From positions 2,342,770-2,406,769 of the forward strand of contig CAJNOP010000017.1 of the NCBI GenBank assembly GCA_905250075.1: a stretch of 64,000 nucleotides of DNA, read 5' to 3'. How positions within the stretch are numbered: position 1 is the stretch's first letter; each line of letters starts with the position of its first letter. Position numbers and translations under genes: made by a program. Below, piece after piece: positions 36,401 through 48,744 of the stretch. Source of the stretch: Rotaria sp. Silwood1. Taxonomy: Eukaryota; Rotifera; Eurotatoria; Philodinida; Philodinidae. A model generated the notes under the pieces. It was not told where the DNA came from, made no database searches, and saw only the letters and a list, made by a program, of their open reading frames with translations.

Positions 36401-37270
36401 TGAGTGTCTTTGTCATTAAATCGAAAAGGAATATTTGCACGAATCGTTTCATGAATATTTGTTGTAGAATTCTTAAAAAAAAACTTATCTTTTCGTTCAG
36501 ATCATTATTATTTTATCGCATACTTCTTTCTCTAGTTCTAACACCATCGTTCTAGATTTTTCTGCTAGACTTCCCCACCAAGCCATGCCGAGTAATATCA
36601 CGTCTTGTTTTTTATCTATCAATGCTCGACGGCGAGCGACACCTTCGCCAATTAACTTTGCAGCCCCGTTGTTAAGACCCGATGTAATAATCCACGTTTC
36701 TAAAGTAGAATTCAACCGATTAGCACGTACAAAGGTATATGCAAACTAATTTTTCACTTGAAGTGGTGGCTGCTTCTGCCATACTATCCATAAATTCTCT
36801 TTCGATATCTTCACTCATTGTAAAATATTTACGACCCCCATAGACACTGATGATTAATTTTGGCTGAGGGCAAACACTTTTCATTAACTCGTAAAGTGTT
36901 TCAATGTCTTTTTGAGTCTCGCATGAACATCGCAAGAACTAAATCAATTAGTAAAGGACATATGTGATCATGGTCAAAGAAGAATCTTGTATTTGCTCAC
37001 TTTAGCAGATGGAGTGGATCGGTAAATGAGAGCCTTTAATTGTTCCGTATGTTTTTCAACTTTCCATTCTTCTTGTGTTGGTTTGTCGTCTAACTCGCTC
37101 CCGTCAAAACTGTGATGACGAACAAGACGTTGACACCCACATTTCTCACTTATCGTCGTTGATTGCCGATCTTTGCTGTAGACTTTGCATTGATGAGATT
37201 TAAGCCGTCCTTCTTCAAATAGTTTTTCTATCGTTTGTTTCCATTTATCGTTCTGTTCTACATGATCCAT
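27498..37270 (-). CDS. TRPM (melastatin) cation channel
   Basis: TRPM proteins are tetrameric plasma-membrane cation channels. The 21-exon model, in transcript order, is 37270-37001, 36938-36758, 36699-36524, 36471-36222, 36170-36076, 36021-35948, 33992-33799, 33736-33576, 33526-33218, 33031-33001, 32415-32279, 31764-31126, 31077-30725, 29851-29719, 29663-29517, 29463-29300, 29251-29149, 28330-28144, 28096-27973, 27914-27691 and 27634-27498. Phases all fit and the product is 1362 residues. The N terminus has the melastatin CGCQRLVRHH and EEWKVEKHTEQ blocks and the TRPM SLOG/LSDAT fold (PQPKLIISVYGG; TWIITSGLNNGAAKLIGEGV; HFLLLDDGR). Residues about 627-950 are MHR4. S4 reads AVKILGPKIFMVKNM. 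The pore is NIFYAPYWFLYADV (about 1180-1193). S6 is INILLLNLLIAVF. The TRP helix is KYFWRYQRYNFIQEY. No kinase or Nudix domain follows. Exons 10-11 are the least certain. Confidence 0.92.
34010..35947. other. TRPM intron 6, about 1.9 kb
   Basis: This is the longest intron of the channel gene (35947-33993). I see no exon, reading frame or clear inverted repeat in it. Confidence 0.5.
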
Positions 37271-40200
37271 CTAATGTCGTCTAAAAAAACAATAACAAAT
37301 ATCAATGCGATAATGATACATTTCTTCTTTGCACTCAATCCTTTCTCAATCAATTATGCTGACAAAAATATCAATTTCATGTGTGGTAAGAGTCAGACAA
37401 CCTCCATTTGCATTCAATATCTACTGTGAAACGATAATCTAGAGGAATAGTTCAATGCCACCCTCGATAATGATGTTTAAGGAACTATTTCAGATACAAT
37501 ATACGCTTATAGAGGAAAAAGCAAGAGAAACATATGAGTGTAGGAAAGAACAATAAAGAGAGGATAAAAGATAAAGATGAACAGAAGATCACGGAGAGGT
37601 TATATCGATATCGGCACACACTATGATTGCATTTCGTAGGAAAACAGTATTTCCAAATAAAAACCAATTGTCTTCATAAACAGACTCTTTGACTGTTGCG
37701 TTGAATAGAGACTAGATAAAGATTTTCAAAAAACATCTGCATTCGAGCATAGCTAATTTTAACATGAGTTATGCCTGTGGAAGAGACAACTACAACAAAA
37801 GCAGCAGGTATCTTAGATACTAACAAAGACTCACAAAATATCAGCAGTTTGTTGTTCACATATAAAAAAGGTTTGTCCATTTCTAATCCTTTTTTCTCTC
37901 TAATTGGATGGTGACAGATATCCTCTAAGTAAAGATGTAGTCTTGATTACAGTTGATATCTACTCTTTGACAGAGCTCATATTCGTTTACATAGAGCGAA
38001 CTTTTCATGAAAGAAATTTGACGAGAAAACACATTTGACAGCTGACAACTGTTCGATCAACACTATGCGATAGAACTTCGGGGGATATATGTTTGGCCAT
38101 GTTCACCACCTGAATCATCTATATCTTCTTCCAAGACCTATCCGATTATTTCAAGTCTAATATGACTTTTGACTCCATTGGCAGAGTTATTTCTAAGCTG
38201 AAAATTTGAGAAGTTTTTTTTTTAGTCTTTTTCAAGCTATGGAATGCCCTCGAAAGCCATCGTGTATACATTTATAACAAATACATTGGAATAATGAAAA
38301 CAAGTTTTTCTAAAGAATATTCTAAAATATGTGCTTCTTGTGTACTAAATTAGTTTATTCCTTCTGAGAGGCTTTTTTGTAAAGTTTGAATTATACCAAT
38401 AGATTTTTAACATTTACTATCTATTCCAATACAGCACAGCTGTGAGAAATTTAGACAATAACGTCTTATATAGCTTGCGGTAGTAAATCAAACATTGACT
38501 ACTTACTGACCCAAGACTTAAAACTTAAATTCAATCAAAACAACGAAGAGCATGGATTTGCTCGATCGAGGCGGCTAGTGTATTGAGTTAAATTCTCTAT
38601 CTTTCAAATGAATCCCATTACGCTAGATTACACGGATAATTAGACACTTAGAATAATATTTTATCTGAAAAAAAATCAAAGAAACGGATTTCTAAATACT
38701 TATTAAATTGTATCGTCACTTATTGTCTGATATTGATGGCATACTTAGTTAAAATGTGAATACATAAAATCAAAATGAACTTCTTTGCCTAAATAAGAAA
38801 GCTGCTAAATATAAAAATTTATTGGAAATACTCTTTTGCGCATAATAGTTTAGAGCTTAATAATACCATAAAAATGCAAAAAAAAAGAGTTTTTATTTTC
38901 AAAGTAAGCTTATCCTGCTACATTATGAAGTTTTATTACGAGATTTTGCCAAAAATAACTAAGAAACAATTGCTTTAAGAGTTCACTCACGAAAAATATT
39001 CAGTTTTGTTCAGCTTTTCACAAAGTTCCAGTAAAAACGAACAATTTTTACATCAAGATTTTGAAATCTACGAAAAGTGATTATTAGGCGTGCTAGCAGA
39101 GCAGAGTCCTGTGTAATTTCTACATCGTAAATCTCGATACGGAAGACTCTCATCGAAAGATCTTTTAAAATATTTGAATAGCCTTGAAATCTATTTATCA
39201 ACATAGTCTCTGATTGAAAAGATGAAATTTAATTTTCTATTAGATGCTTTATCAAAAACTAAAACAAAACCTAGTAAAATGACTACAATTTTGAGAAGAA
39301 CTTTTTTATAAGAGTAAGTCACTTTAGAGTTTGTCTAGTCTTATTTAATCGCCTATTTATTGTCCAAATACAAGCTCACTACTACAGACTTAGCAGTCGA
39401 AATTTCTACTTCTTAGTTAATCACACAATAAGATATAAAATAGCGCTGCCAACTTAGTCATGCAACTGTTTCTAGTTGATGAGAGAAAGTGAAGTAGATG
39501 AACAGCGTTTCGCTAATGTTAATTGATGTTTCTACATGTTGGTAATACTTTTCTTCATTGTAACTTAAATATTCAAGAACTAATCAAACAAGAGCGAGAA
39601 AAATGAAAGTTATATTTGGCTAAACTCTAGAGTAGATTTTCTATTATTAACTCGAATGGATAACGGTTTTCTTCAGTCTGTCTTGATAAGTGGTGACTAA
39701 AATTAACATTAAAATTATCAATTATAGTTAAAGAAAATAATTTCTCTCAGTAGTCGATATTCATAAGCTAGTAAATATCAAAGAAATCTTTGTATGAGTG
39801 AATTTTTACTTTTTGAATACAAGTGTTCACTGTCTCACTCCATTAAAGTTTAGAAATCGTAAGATGTTTTCATAGAGAAGTTCTTAAGTTTTCTATGCTC
39901 AATCAATTTTAATAATGAACCTATTCAAGGAAAAAAATGGCTTGAAGGTATGCAACGAGATCTTAATCTAAAAGAAAAAAGAAAAACACATTCATAAATA
40001 CGATTCTCACAAATAATAAACTCAAGCGAACCAAAAGTTGCCATATATTGAAAAACAAATCTACATACAGACACCGCTCTGAGTGAAGAAACTTCTTTCT
40101 TGTTTTTCACGTCTTCAATACAGAAAGCTGCTGCTGTCATAGTTTCTCATTTTCTATCTTGGGAAAAATAATGGCTTTCAAATGTTGGCAGCATGAATGC

Positions 40201-42718
40201 CAATCACGTAAAGCAACAGATTCTTTTGTGTACAAGTAATTTCTCTTTCTTTCTCCATTTTTTTCAGTGAACTTTATGCCATGCTTTTTTTTTTTACTTT
40301 TTGAAGGTTTCTGTCTTGTTTGTTGTAAAAGCATTGCAACGTCAGAGAAGAAAAAGGATCAATAAAGAAACTGATTGGTAAACAATGCAGCATGAAAGAA
40401 AAAAACAGAAAGAAGCGTTACTTATATGAAAAAAACACATGAAAAAAATCTGATTTTTATCGATTAATTCGCGATTAAAAATTGATTAAAATCGTTCTAT
40501 TTTAATCGAGTCTAAATCATAAAAAAAAAAGTTAATAAAAATCGGATTTTTCTCGTCCATTTTTTTACATAAGCCAGACTATGATACTTGTCAATCAATT
40601 TTAATTTATTAATCCTTCCAAATGTATATTAATATTTTATTATTGACTAATAGGTTTTAATCACATTTAATTGATTTTTATTTGTGCATTGATTTTAAGT
40701 CAGAAAATATCAAAGATAACTATGTTTCCCGAGATTCAAGCTTTGAAACCCGAATTTCTCGTCTTTTTTGAATGGCTTGTTTAGAAACACCATGAACTTC
40801 TCACTACGCTGAACGCCAGTAGATAAAACAAAGTTCGGACTGCTGCATCCTTTTTTGAATTGGGATGATAGAAATACATCAGAAATTGATTAAAACGCAT
40901 TTCGTCGCTTTTTGTTTGACAACTGCGACGCACTTATGTCGTAACTACGTTCGCATTGTGCCTCATGATTGAAATGTGACGTAGCCTACGCCGTACTTTC
41001 GTCGCAATTTTTTACGATTATGAGTCACAGTACAATTACAGCTGCTAAAAAAGAGATGATCTGTGAACTGATTAAACTTGTAAAATTTGGTTTTAATCCG
41101 TAATATAAGAAAAATAAAAGCATAAATAATTATCCAAATTCGAATCATTTATAAATTATCTTTTGGACTCTGAAGACGTTGTTCTCTATAATATATAGTT
41201 TCAACAAGCAATTACAAGAAAGAACTCATTCTGCACTTGTTTGCACTGTATGATATATCGAAAACAGATATGGCCATTTAACTTATCATCTAAGTACAAG
41301 TACTTCCTAATAGATTCCTTCCAGTTGACTCCATAATAGTACCTGACCGCTTCTGGATTCAAATCCGAGACTGACTCGACGGGCCATACTCTCAAAGTAA
41401 AAGCTAATTATGACTTAGATACTAGAGGATCATCATCAATAAGGTCTGAGAAGTGTGTAGAGTGTTTCCATAACAAAGTTCAGAGCAACTATCGGAATCA
41501 CACAAAAAGATTTTGTTGATATTAGTAGTATGATTAGAATCCGGATTCGAGCTCAAACATATTCAACTCAGTGAGCTCTATCTCATGCACTGAATAAAAG
41601 ATAAGAATAAACTCTATTCATAATGACATCTATATACTAAACAGTGTACTACAGCTTTTTGTATTTTTGTGTATGTTTCTATAGTATTTTCATGATAGCA
41701 AGCCAGACCTAATATGTTTTTTGTCTGACTATAAAAACATTTGTTGGTATTTATTAACAATCGCAAGTTTTTTAATAATGGACAAGTAGAAATGGAGATC
41801 ACTGAACAATCAACAATTATAATTATTTTTAATCATCTAGGAACGGCGACTTTCTCTTAAGTTTTGTAATAACTGATTGACTAAAGAAATATATTTATCA
41901 GAGAACTGAGTTCGTTCTCATGGACAGAAAGATGTCTAACTAGACCATTAGTTGTAATACACATAGTTTCTCTTTCGTTTCAAGGAGTTTCTTTATGATT
42001 TCTTGTGTACCATGACTTCAAAGCTAAGTACCACAGAAAAAGCGAGGATTATTCGAGAAAAAATATCCACAAAAAAAAACAAAAAGATGATGTTAATACG
42101 TGAGAAAATGTCACAATTGCTGATGATTGTTAGTGGAAGTGATGTCTCATCAAATAATAACATGACACAGTGAGTGCCAGATATTATGGTGACGTGATAA
42201 GATAATTGAAGATATTGAAAGCTTGGTCTCATATAGGTGTGGGTGTGAGTATTCTTTTCTCTAAAACAGACCCAGACCCACACCTCACCCAACTGTGAAA
42301 TAAAATGATGCACATACGGATAGGTCTCCTCTCTACTCTTACCAACATCCCATTTTTCAATCAACAATAAATCATTAATGTGCTTTTTTTTGTACCACAT
42401 ATAGAAAAATGTGTTCGATAACATTAGGCTTGGGAATGAAGCGATGTATGGATGAGGGTACCAGTGTCAATCTTATTTTCACCCACATCAACATCCTGCA
42501 TCCTAGTCTGAATGGTGTACTATATCTACTGCATCTTCTTTTTTGAGCGGTCAATACAGCTACAGGATCTCTGTTGAGTCAAGAAAGAATCTATTGCTAG
42601 TAACCATTAGCCAACTACTTCCTATGATCAGATTCCAGAAGTGTATGGGCGTGCAAGTGTGAGTATAAGGGAATAATAGATCTACATCCACCCACACCTC
42701 GTTTTGCTGGGCGCTATA
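37271..42718. other. gene-poor interval upstream of the TRPM gene
   Basis: 5.4 kb without a supported gene. Open frames at 39925-40334 and 41201-41395 (minus) are short and unrecognised. 40449-40702 is very AT-rich with weak self-complementarity. A G-rich inverted patch lies at 42233-42284. The 5' end should hold the TRPM promoter. Confidence 0.45.
42233..42284. repeat. G-rich inverted repeat with GGTGTGGGT
   Basis: AGGTGTGGGTGTGAGT on the left pairs with the reverse complement of ACCCAGACCCACACCT on the right, with an 18-20 bp loop. This would form a G-rich hairpin in an otherwise AT-rich region. Confidence 0.5.
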
Positions 42719-43299
42719 CTTAGGGTGTACCAAAAGTTCTGATCATCATATTTAAAAGACTTTTTCGATAAGGTTCCCTATTCAAAAATGAGAAACCAAA
42801 TACACCATGTTGTAGAGGTTTTCGAGATGCATCGAGTAGTATATAGTAAATTCTATTTTCGTAAGACTCTGAAAGAATTAGAATCAATTTACTGATAGAC
42901 GACTACATATCCACATGCATCTATACTAGCACCTATACTCAACAATGATAAATTAATGAATATTGTTGTCCTTGCTATTAATCAAAAATGTTTGTAAAAT
43001 GCCTTTTCTCACATATGACTTTGTAGAACTTTTAAAGGACTACAATCTCATATGCGTAGCATCTCCGATCATCTTGTGGATGTGAATATGGATGGATGCA
43101 TGTGTGAATGTGTAGTCGCCTATCAGTAAATTGATTCTAATTCTTTCAGAGTCTTATGAAAATAGAATTTACTATATACCATTAGATGCATCTCGAAAAA
43201 CTCTACAACATAGTATACTTGGTTTCTCATTTTTGAATAGGACGGCTTATCGAAAGAGTCTTTTAAACATGGTGATCAGAACTTTTGGTACACCCTAAG
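42719..43299. mobile_element. Tc1/mariner-type MITE with long inverted repeats and TA flanks
   Basis: The element begins CTTAGGGTGTACCAAAAGTT and ends with its reverse complement, flanked by TA on each side (42717-42718 and 43300-43301), the Tc1/mariner target duplication. The arms are nearly identical for about 180 bp (for example GAATTAGAATCAATTTACTG in both). That suggests this copy is much younger than its relatives in the Rieske and exportin-5 introns. A short middle section is G-rich on one strand. There is no transposase. Confidence 0.88.
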
Positions 43300-43301
43300 T
43301 A

Positions 43302-43683
43302 TCATCCTACTGAGCAGTAAATATTAATGAAAATAATTGCCGCTATGTACTACGTGTTGTACCAACTTTTTCAAAGGCTTTCTAGTTCATAGATCAGTTA
43401 ATGAGAGAAATATGAGCCTGGCCCGAAAGTCTGAGCTGAAAATTCCTTTGAATGGAATTCATCTGACTTACAATGGAAAGATAGAAGAAAGTATACCAAT
43501 TCAATACATGGATTTTACATCGGTTAGTTCATTAACATGTTAGACGTTTCTCAATATTTACTTCTTCTAAAGATAAAAGATACATATTTAAAAAAAACTA
43601 AGTAAGATACGACAATAACATCAAACTGAAAATTTCAGTCTGTCAAATACACATGAATCAGCTAAATTCAGCATATATAGATA
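43302..43683. other. gap between the MITE and the riboflavin transporter
   Basis: A 68-codon open frame at 43337-43543 is present but matches nothing I know and has no splice context. The rest is AT-rich and is presumably the transporter's 3' flank. Confidence 0.4.
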
Positions 43684-45570
43684 TCAGGAAAAACAATATG
43701 CTCGACATGGTTTTCGATCTATAAAAACGCCAAATACATTAATTAATATATATATGGGTATAGTTCCTAATAATAATCCTAATTGAACTGTTCCACCATA
43801 GTAAAACATACCCTTATCATCTTCCCATTCACTTTTAATGCGATTACCAATTGTTATTCGTAGAAAACCACTTGTTAATGACATTATAAACCATACTGTA
43901 ATAATCATCAAAGCACCTTGTATTGTATCTGCTAACCATGGGCATGGACTTTGTCTAGCAATAATAAAAATGAAAGTAGCAAGTAGCCAATTAAATATTG
44001 ATTGAAGGACGATTACATGATTCGAAACATGTTTCCAGTATATGCTTAGTAGTAATGCAAGTGGATAAGCAATCGGAAGCAGAACACTCCAATAATAGAA
44101 TGCTTTCTGACCAAAGGGTAATAAAGCATACGTACTCAATGATGGTAAACATCCGAATGATATAGTTGAATTAACTGTATTAAGAATTAAAAAAAGAAAA
44201 AATAAACGTCGTGGCATATGTTGAATAGATTTCGATGATGTACGTGACTTGATAACATTAACCATAGGTAAGTTTTCTTCGACAGCAACATTTCTGTTAG
44301 ATATTGCTTTTTCACGAACATTCTACAATGTAAAACCATAAAGAAACGATATATCCACCTAGTTACTAAGATAAATAAAGAGAATTCTTGCAAGAATAAA
44401 CGAATTAAGGACCTTCTTTACTTTTCAAATGATTTACACATTTTTCTACAAGCAATGTTTTGGTGCCAGAGCCAATGATACTGAAACATGTTAATTGGAA
44501 GCAGAGCAACAATAAATCCGTTTACTAACTCAATATAGTGTTAATCCGCGTTTCAAAACAGTTTCTAAGATACCTAGGAACCACTTACCGTTTCTGCAGC
44601 ATTGGCTAATCGGACGATACTGGTCCATCTAAGAAGAATGAAAGCAATAAGTGATGCGATGATGATACCTGCGATACAAAACATGAAAATTTTGACACTA
44701 AAACGTGGCTGAGTATAACTGGGTTCTAGAAGAGTGCTATTAATTTTCTGAATGCATATTGTTTCACCTGCTACACCTTGCGCAAGTATTAATACGGTAG
44801 GAATAGCAGATGTTAGTGCTTCACCTAAGAAAACAGCTCTTAAATATTGTGTGCGAAATCGTTTCATATAATCGAAAAAGACCAAGGATGATGTACAATC
44901 CAGCATTGATAGAATAAAAATACACGTGAGTAGCCACACACTTCGTTCGCGACCCCATAAAAACATTGTTTTTTGCCAGAATAAGGCCAATAAGAAACAG
45001 GCAATTACTCCGATAATAATAATCATATATATGTAAGGAATCTCAGAGAATCGTTTTCCTTGATGCCACCGCAATAGCACAACAATAACAGGAACAATAT
45101 TAGCTGCACAGACACAAATGGCTGCTATAGACGGTAAAGTCCATCTTTCTGGAGTAAATGGAACAATGAGAGGTATTTCGACAAATAGTCCTTGCAAATC
45201 GATCCATGCACTCAAATTCATGATAGCAATTAATATGAAACATGTGATTCGAGCCCATCGTGCTGATGTATATCTATAGATAAGAACTTAGAAAATTAAT
45301 TGAATAATAATGTTAGAAATATTTTCAATGAAATGTGTTATCTCTTTGAATTTCGAAAGTTGACATGTATATTCAATCGATATTAATATTTGTTGTAGTT
45401 TTTTTTTTTTTGTCAAGTCATTATAAAGTTAGTTATGTACATCAAATTGAGACACAGAACTATAGAGAAAATAATGAATAGAAGTTTACTTACTCTTCTA
45501 CACGATGAAAAGTATTTTGGCGTCTTTCGTTTTCTGTATCATTTTCATGAAACTCTGGATTCGAGGTCAT
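43684..45570 (-). CDS. SLC52A: riboflavin transporter, SLC52 family
   Basis: SLC52 proteins carry vitamin B2 across the plasma membrane. Exons are 45570-45494, 45273-44589 and 44322-43684, with phases agreeing, for 466 residues (family about 445-470). After a short acidic N terminus (MTSNPEFHENDTENERRQNT) come the first helix and the diagnostic block WIDLQGLFVEIPLIVPFTPE, matching the family's W...NGLWVELP.VV. There are about 11 membrane segments in all, including LRAVFLGEALTSAIPTVLIL (family LRSFFLGQGLSALLPC). The C half shows LPSLSTYALLPFGQKAFYYW and SPCPWLADTIQGALM. It ends with GVFIDRKPCRAYCFS, like the family's RKDCADPC. A possible exon at about 44420-44490 breaks phase and contains a stop, so direct joining of exons 2 and 3 is preferred. 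Confidence 0.93.
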
Positions 45571-47597
45571 GATAGAATAGTCTCTTAATTGAAGATAAAC
45601 TATTATTACAAGATTATTATTTCTTTTTCTATTCTTCTATATGATATGGAGATCTTGTGATGAAGGACTGACGAGGACAAATAAAAAGATCGATAAGAAC
45701 AGCCATTATGATAAGAATAATTGAGATACAATATATATATATATATAATGCACGCTATATCCATCTGCTGTTAATACGAAATACGTGACAGAAATTGAAT
45801 TTAATGTTGTAACAATTCGGCAACGACCTATACTAAATGAACTACTCATAGGTATTTGGTTTTCGTTCAAAAGACATATGCCTTCAGTTTCTGGGCAATG
45901 TCTATGTACATACGTTCTAAAACGAAAAGAGTTGCATTCATGCATTGCTATTTATAAATGTTTCAAACACTAGCATTAAGATACATCGTATTATGAATGT
46001 GTTATGATCAGTTTGCTAATTATTCATTCACTGTTTTATTTTACATATACATGTGCACATATGCAATCCATTGAACATAATGAATTGATCTATTTTCTTA
46101 TGACTTTTTTTTCTGAATTTTTTTTCGATTATTAATTACTCGAGGACATGCCAATAGATCGATCGATGATCAAGAAAAGACTGCCTTGATAAAGTCTGAT
46201 CGAGATCAAACGAATTCAAGATGGCTAGATCTAAAGATTTGGCGGCCTTGAGCTTTAAGGATCGCTATCACTAAGCCGAATGAAACTAGAAAAATAGAAA
46301 CTTTTTTTCCTTCTGTGAAAAACATGACACATGCGATAAAGACTCGTTTCAAATCAAGTTTTCAAAATGTGCCACAGAAGAATTTGTTATAAATTGTATT
46401 GCAAAATACGACACATTCTTCTTTTGGTACATATTATTTTTCTTATATTTTGTAGTGTATTGACAATATTTGTTATTATTGTTACATTTATTCCATTTCT
46501 TATATGTTGGTGTTTGTCTATTGATGAGTCATGATTTAGATATATGTATAATTCTATACATATATATATATGTGTGTTCTTTTCCTTTTATGTTGTGATC
46601 ACTCTAATTTCCGTATAAAACATATTTCTATTGTTATATTTCTTTTGTTTATTTTTCGTATTCTGCATTCCATTTGTATGAGTCATCACAACATATAGAT
46701 CTATCTCTCTCTATATATGCTTATCTTTCCTTAAAAAGATGAGTACTTTTGTTCGTTTCGTTTCATCTAACTTGTTGGTTGTTTCTGTTCTTCAAGTCAA
46801 TAAAACAAGTTATTGACCTTGACCTTTACTATATTACGCAATTGATAATACAATACATTTTCTGACTTTTACGTATAACTTCAATACGTGATAATTTTTG
46901 TCTAATTTCGATGAGTATTTAAAAAAGAATGCAAAAGTATGTTTCAATTTACAAAAAATATGCAGAAATAACAAGGCCGAATTTTTCAAAATAATTAATA
47001 CAGCTAATTTATACTCAGTAAGTAAAAGCCATTACAATTTTTTATAACTAAACTACAAAAGTCAATAAGTAGAGTCATTTCAATTCTAAGCTTTTACTTT
47101 CATCACGAGTAATGTTTTCGAATCACTTTTCAAATAGATCTTGATTCAACGAACACTTTAATGTTTTTGTGAATAGATACTCAATGATAATTATTTCTTC
47201 AGCGAATAATAGTCATCAAGCAACTTACACATAACTTTATGTCATAATACAAAATATCAGATTAATGAAGATGATCAATTTACAGAATATATCCATCACA
47301 AAGTATATGAAATAAAGCAGATGCTATATGAGAATATTTACTGATATTCATAAAGAAAATTCTATTGTGGTTTGTATCAAAAACTTATGATAAAGTTAGT
47401 CACAATCATGAGTCATACGATGTTTTTTTATTCTCACATTTTATTCGATAATCATGACGATCTTTATCTACCTATATAAGTCATTAACTAAACAAAGAGA
47501 TAAAAGATTGCAGAATAAATATAATAATATGACTTGTTAAGGGATCCTGCATTCATTTTTTCGTATAAAACATTTGTGCATATAATTTAAAATTTAC
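45571..47597. other. divergent intergenic region between the riboflavin transporter and the LC8-like gene
   Basis: 2 kb with no supported gene. It has TA-rich simple repeats near 45730-45747 and 46558-46572, and T-rich stretches. The two genes point away from each other, so both promoters lie here. Confidence 0.45.
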
Positions 47598-48110
47598 ATG
47601 GCCGATCGTTTAGTTGAATTTATAATCAACGTTGCTTTATGGACGGTTCAGGGCATATGTATTGCTTATGAAGTCAAAGAAAGAAGCAAATCACGACACG
47701 AATCATCAAGTCATGATCTATCTAGAAGGTCATTGTCCGAATTATCACCAATTAGTCCATATCCACGAGCAGTACTCATTGCATCAAGTTCAATTAGATT
47801 TGGTAATGATTGTGAACGTCTTGTTAATATAGCATTTCAAACTAGTCAAACTTTTCCTACAATGATGAGTACTTGTGCTGATGTCAATGAATATTTATGT
47901 AGAGAACTTACAAAACAATATCCTGATGAATGTTTTCATATTATTATTGGTGAAAATCATCAATTTGGTTTCTCTGTTGATGATGGTCAATATTTTGCAG
48001 AAATTGAACAAGATCGATATCGAGTATTGATATTTGCAACTAAACAACATTCACACACAAAATCGAACACACATGATGCTAATAGTCAAATGATACTCAA
48101 ATGGAATTAG
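47598..48110 (+). CDS. dynein light chain LC8-like protein with N-terminal extension
   Basis: The frame is a single exon of 170 residues. From about residue 68 it resembles the LC8 fold: NDCERLVNIAFQTSQTFPTM (helix 1), ADVNEYLCRELTKQYPDECF (helix 2, LC8 IAAHIKKEFDKKYNPTWHC), IIIGENHQFGFSVDD (LC8 IVGRNFGSYVTHE), then YFAEIEQDRYRVLIFATK (LC8 FIYFYLGQVAILLFKSG). LC8 proteins dimerise and hold partner peptides in dynein and other complexes. The first about 60 residues are extra: a hydrophobic helix (LVEFIINVALWTVQGICIAY), then a Ser/Arg-rich linker. Key LC8 groove residues are not all kept, so it is a divergent member. A decayed copy lies 635 bp downstream. Confidence 0.65.
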   Translation: MADRLVEFIINVALWTVQGICIAYEVKERSKSRHESSSHDLSRRSLSELSPISPYPRAVLIASSSIRFGNDCERLVNIAFQTSQTFPTMMSTCADVNEYLCRELTKQYPDECFHIIIGENHQFGFSVDDGQYFAEIEQDRYRVLIFATKQHSHTKSNTHDANSQMILKWN

Positions 48111-48744
48111 ACAAATTTCGATTTTGTTAATCATGTTTTTTTTTCTAATCCATATAATTTTTCATATCCATAAAACCTTATATTGATAAATGTCGAACAA
48201 TCAATTGTTATATATTCTAATCAGAGAAAAATAATTGAAAAGCAATATTGTATATTCGATATCTTTTTTCAAATCATATTAATAGAACAAAGATTTGTTA
48301 AAAATAATTAAATATATAGCTTCTATTAATAGATAATAAATTTAATCTTATTTTGAATCTTTCAAATACTTGTAGTCTCTAAATTGCATTATATTCACGA
48401 CTTGCACAACTTCTAATTTCTGCTATTCTATATTGCAAATAACTAATGCTGATTGACAAGTTATTCATGTAATACAAAATAAAATTATTATTATAATACA
48501 TATCATTTATATGATAAAAACGATAACAACTAAACTATGTGTATAAAAACGTGCAATATAAATTAGAAAAAGAAGTAACTTTTTTTCTTGTATACAACTT
48601 ATAATATTCATGGATGGAGTGATTGGCATAGTATTTGATAGAACTAAAGTGAAACTGATTAGTATGGTTATTGCAATTGCAGTAGAGTCATATAGAAAAT
48701 GAAATAGTTGAAGCAATCTAACTTCGTCTATTCAACATGAATAT

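Noticed and set aside
39925-40334. Two adjoining minus-strand frames with Lys-rich start
   Set aside because: Frames are unrelated to each other, low complexity at the start, and not recognisable.
41354-41372. Possible tRNA T-arm (GGATTCAAATCC)
   Set aside because: The flanking bases do not form a T stem, and no D arm, anticodon arm or acceptor stem is present. The tRNA-like box at about 19810 is likewise isolated.
41993-42424. 143-codon minus-strand open frame
   Set aside because: It runs through a G-rich inverted repeat and simple repeats. The translation is low complexity with no domain.
44420-44490. Possible extra exon in the riboflavin transporter between exons 2 and 3
   Set aside because: It has an acceptor-like start, but every usable donor breaks phase and the frame reaches a stop. 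Direct joining gives a normal 466-residue protein.
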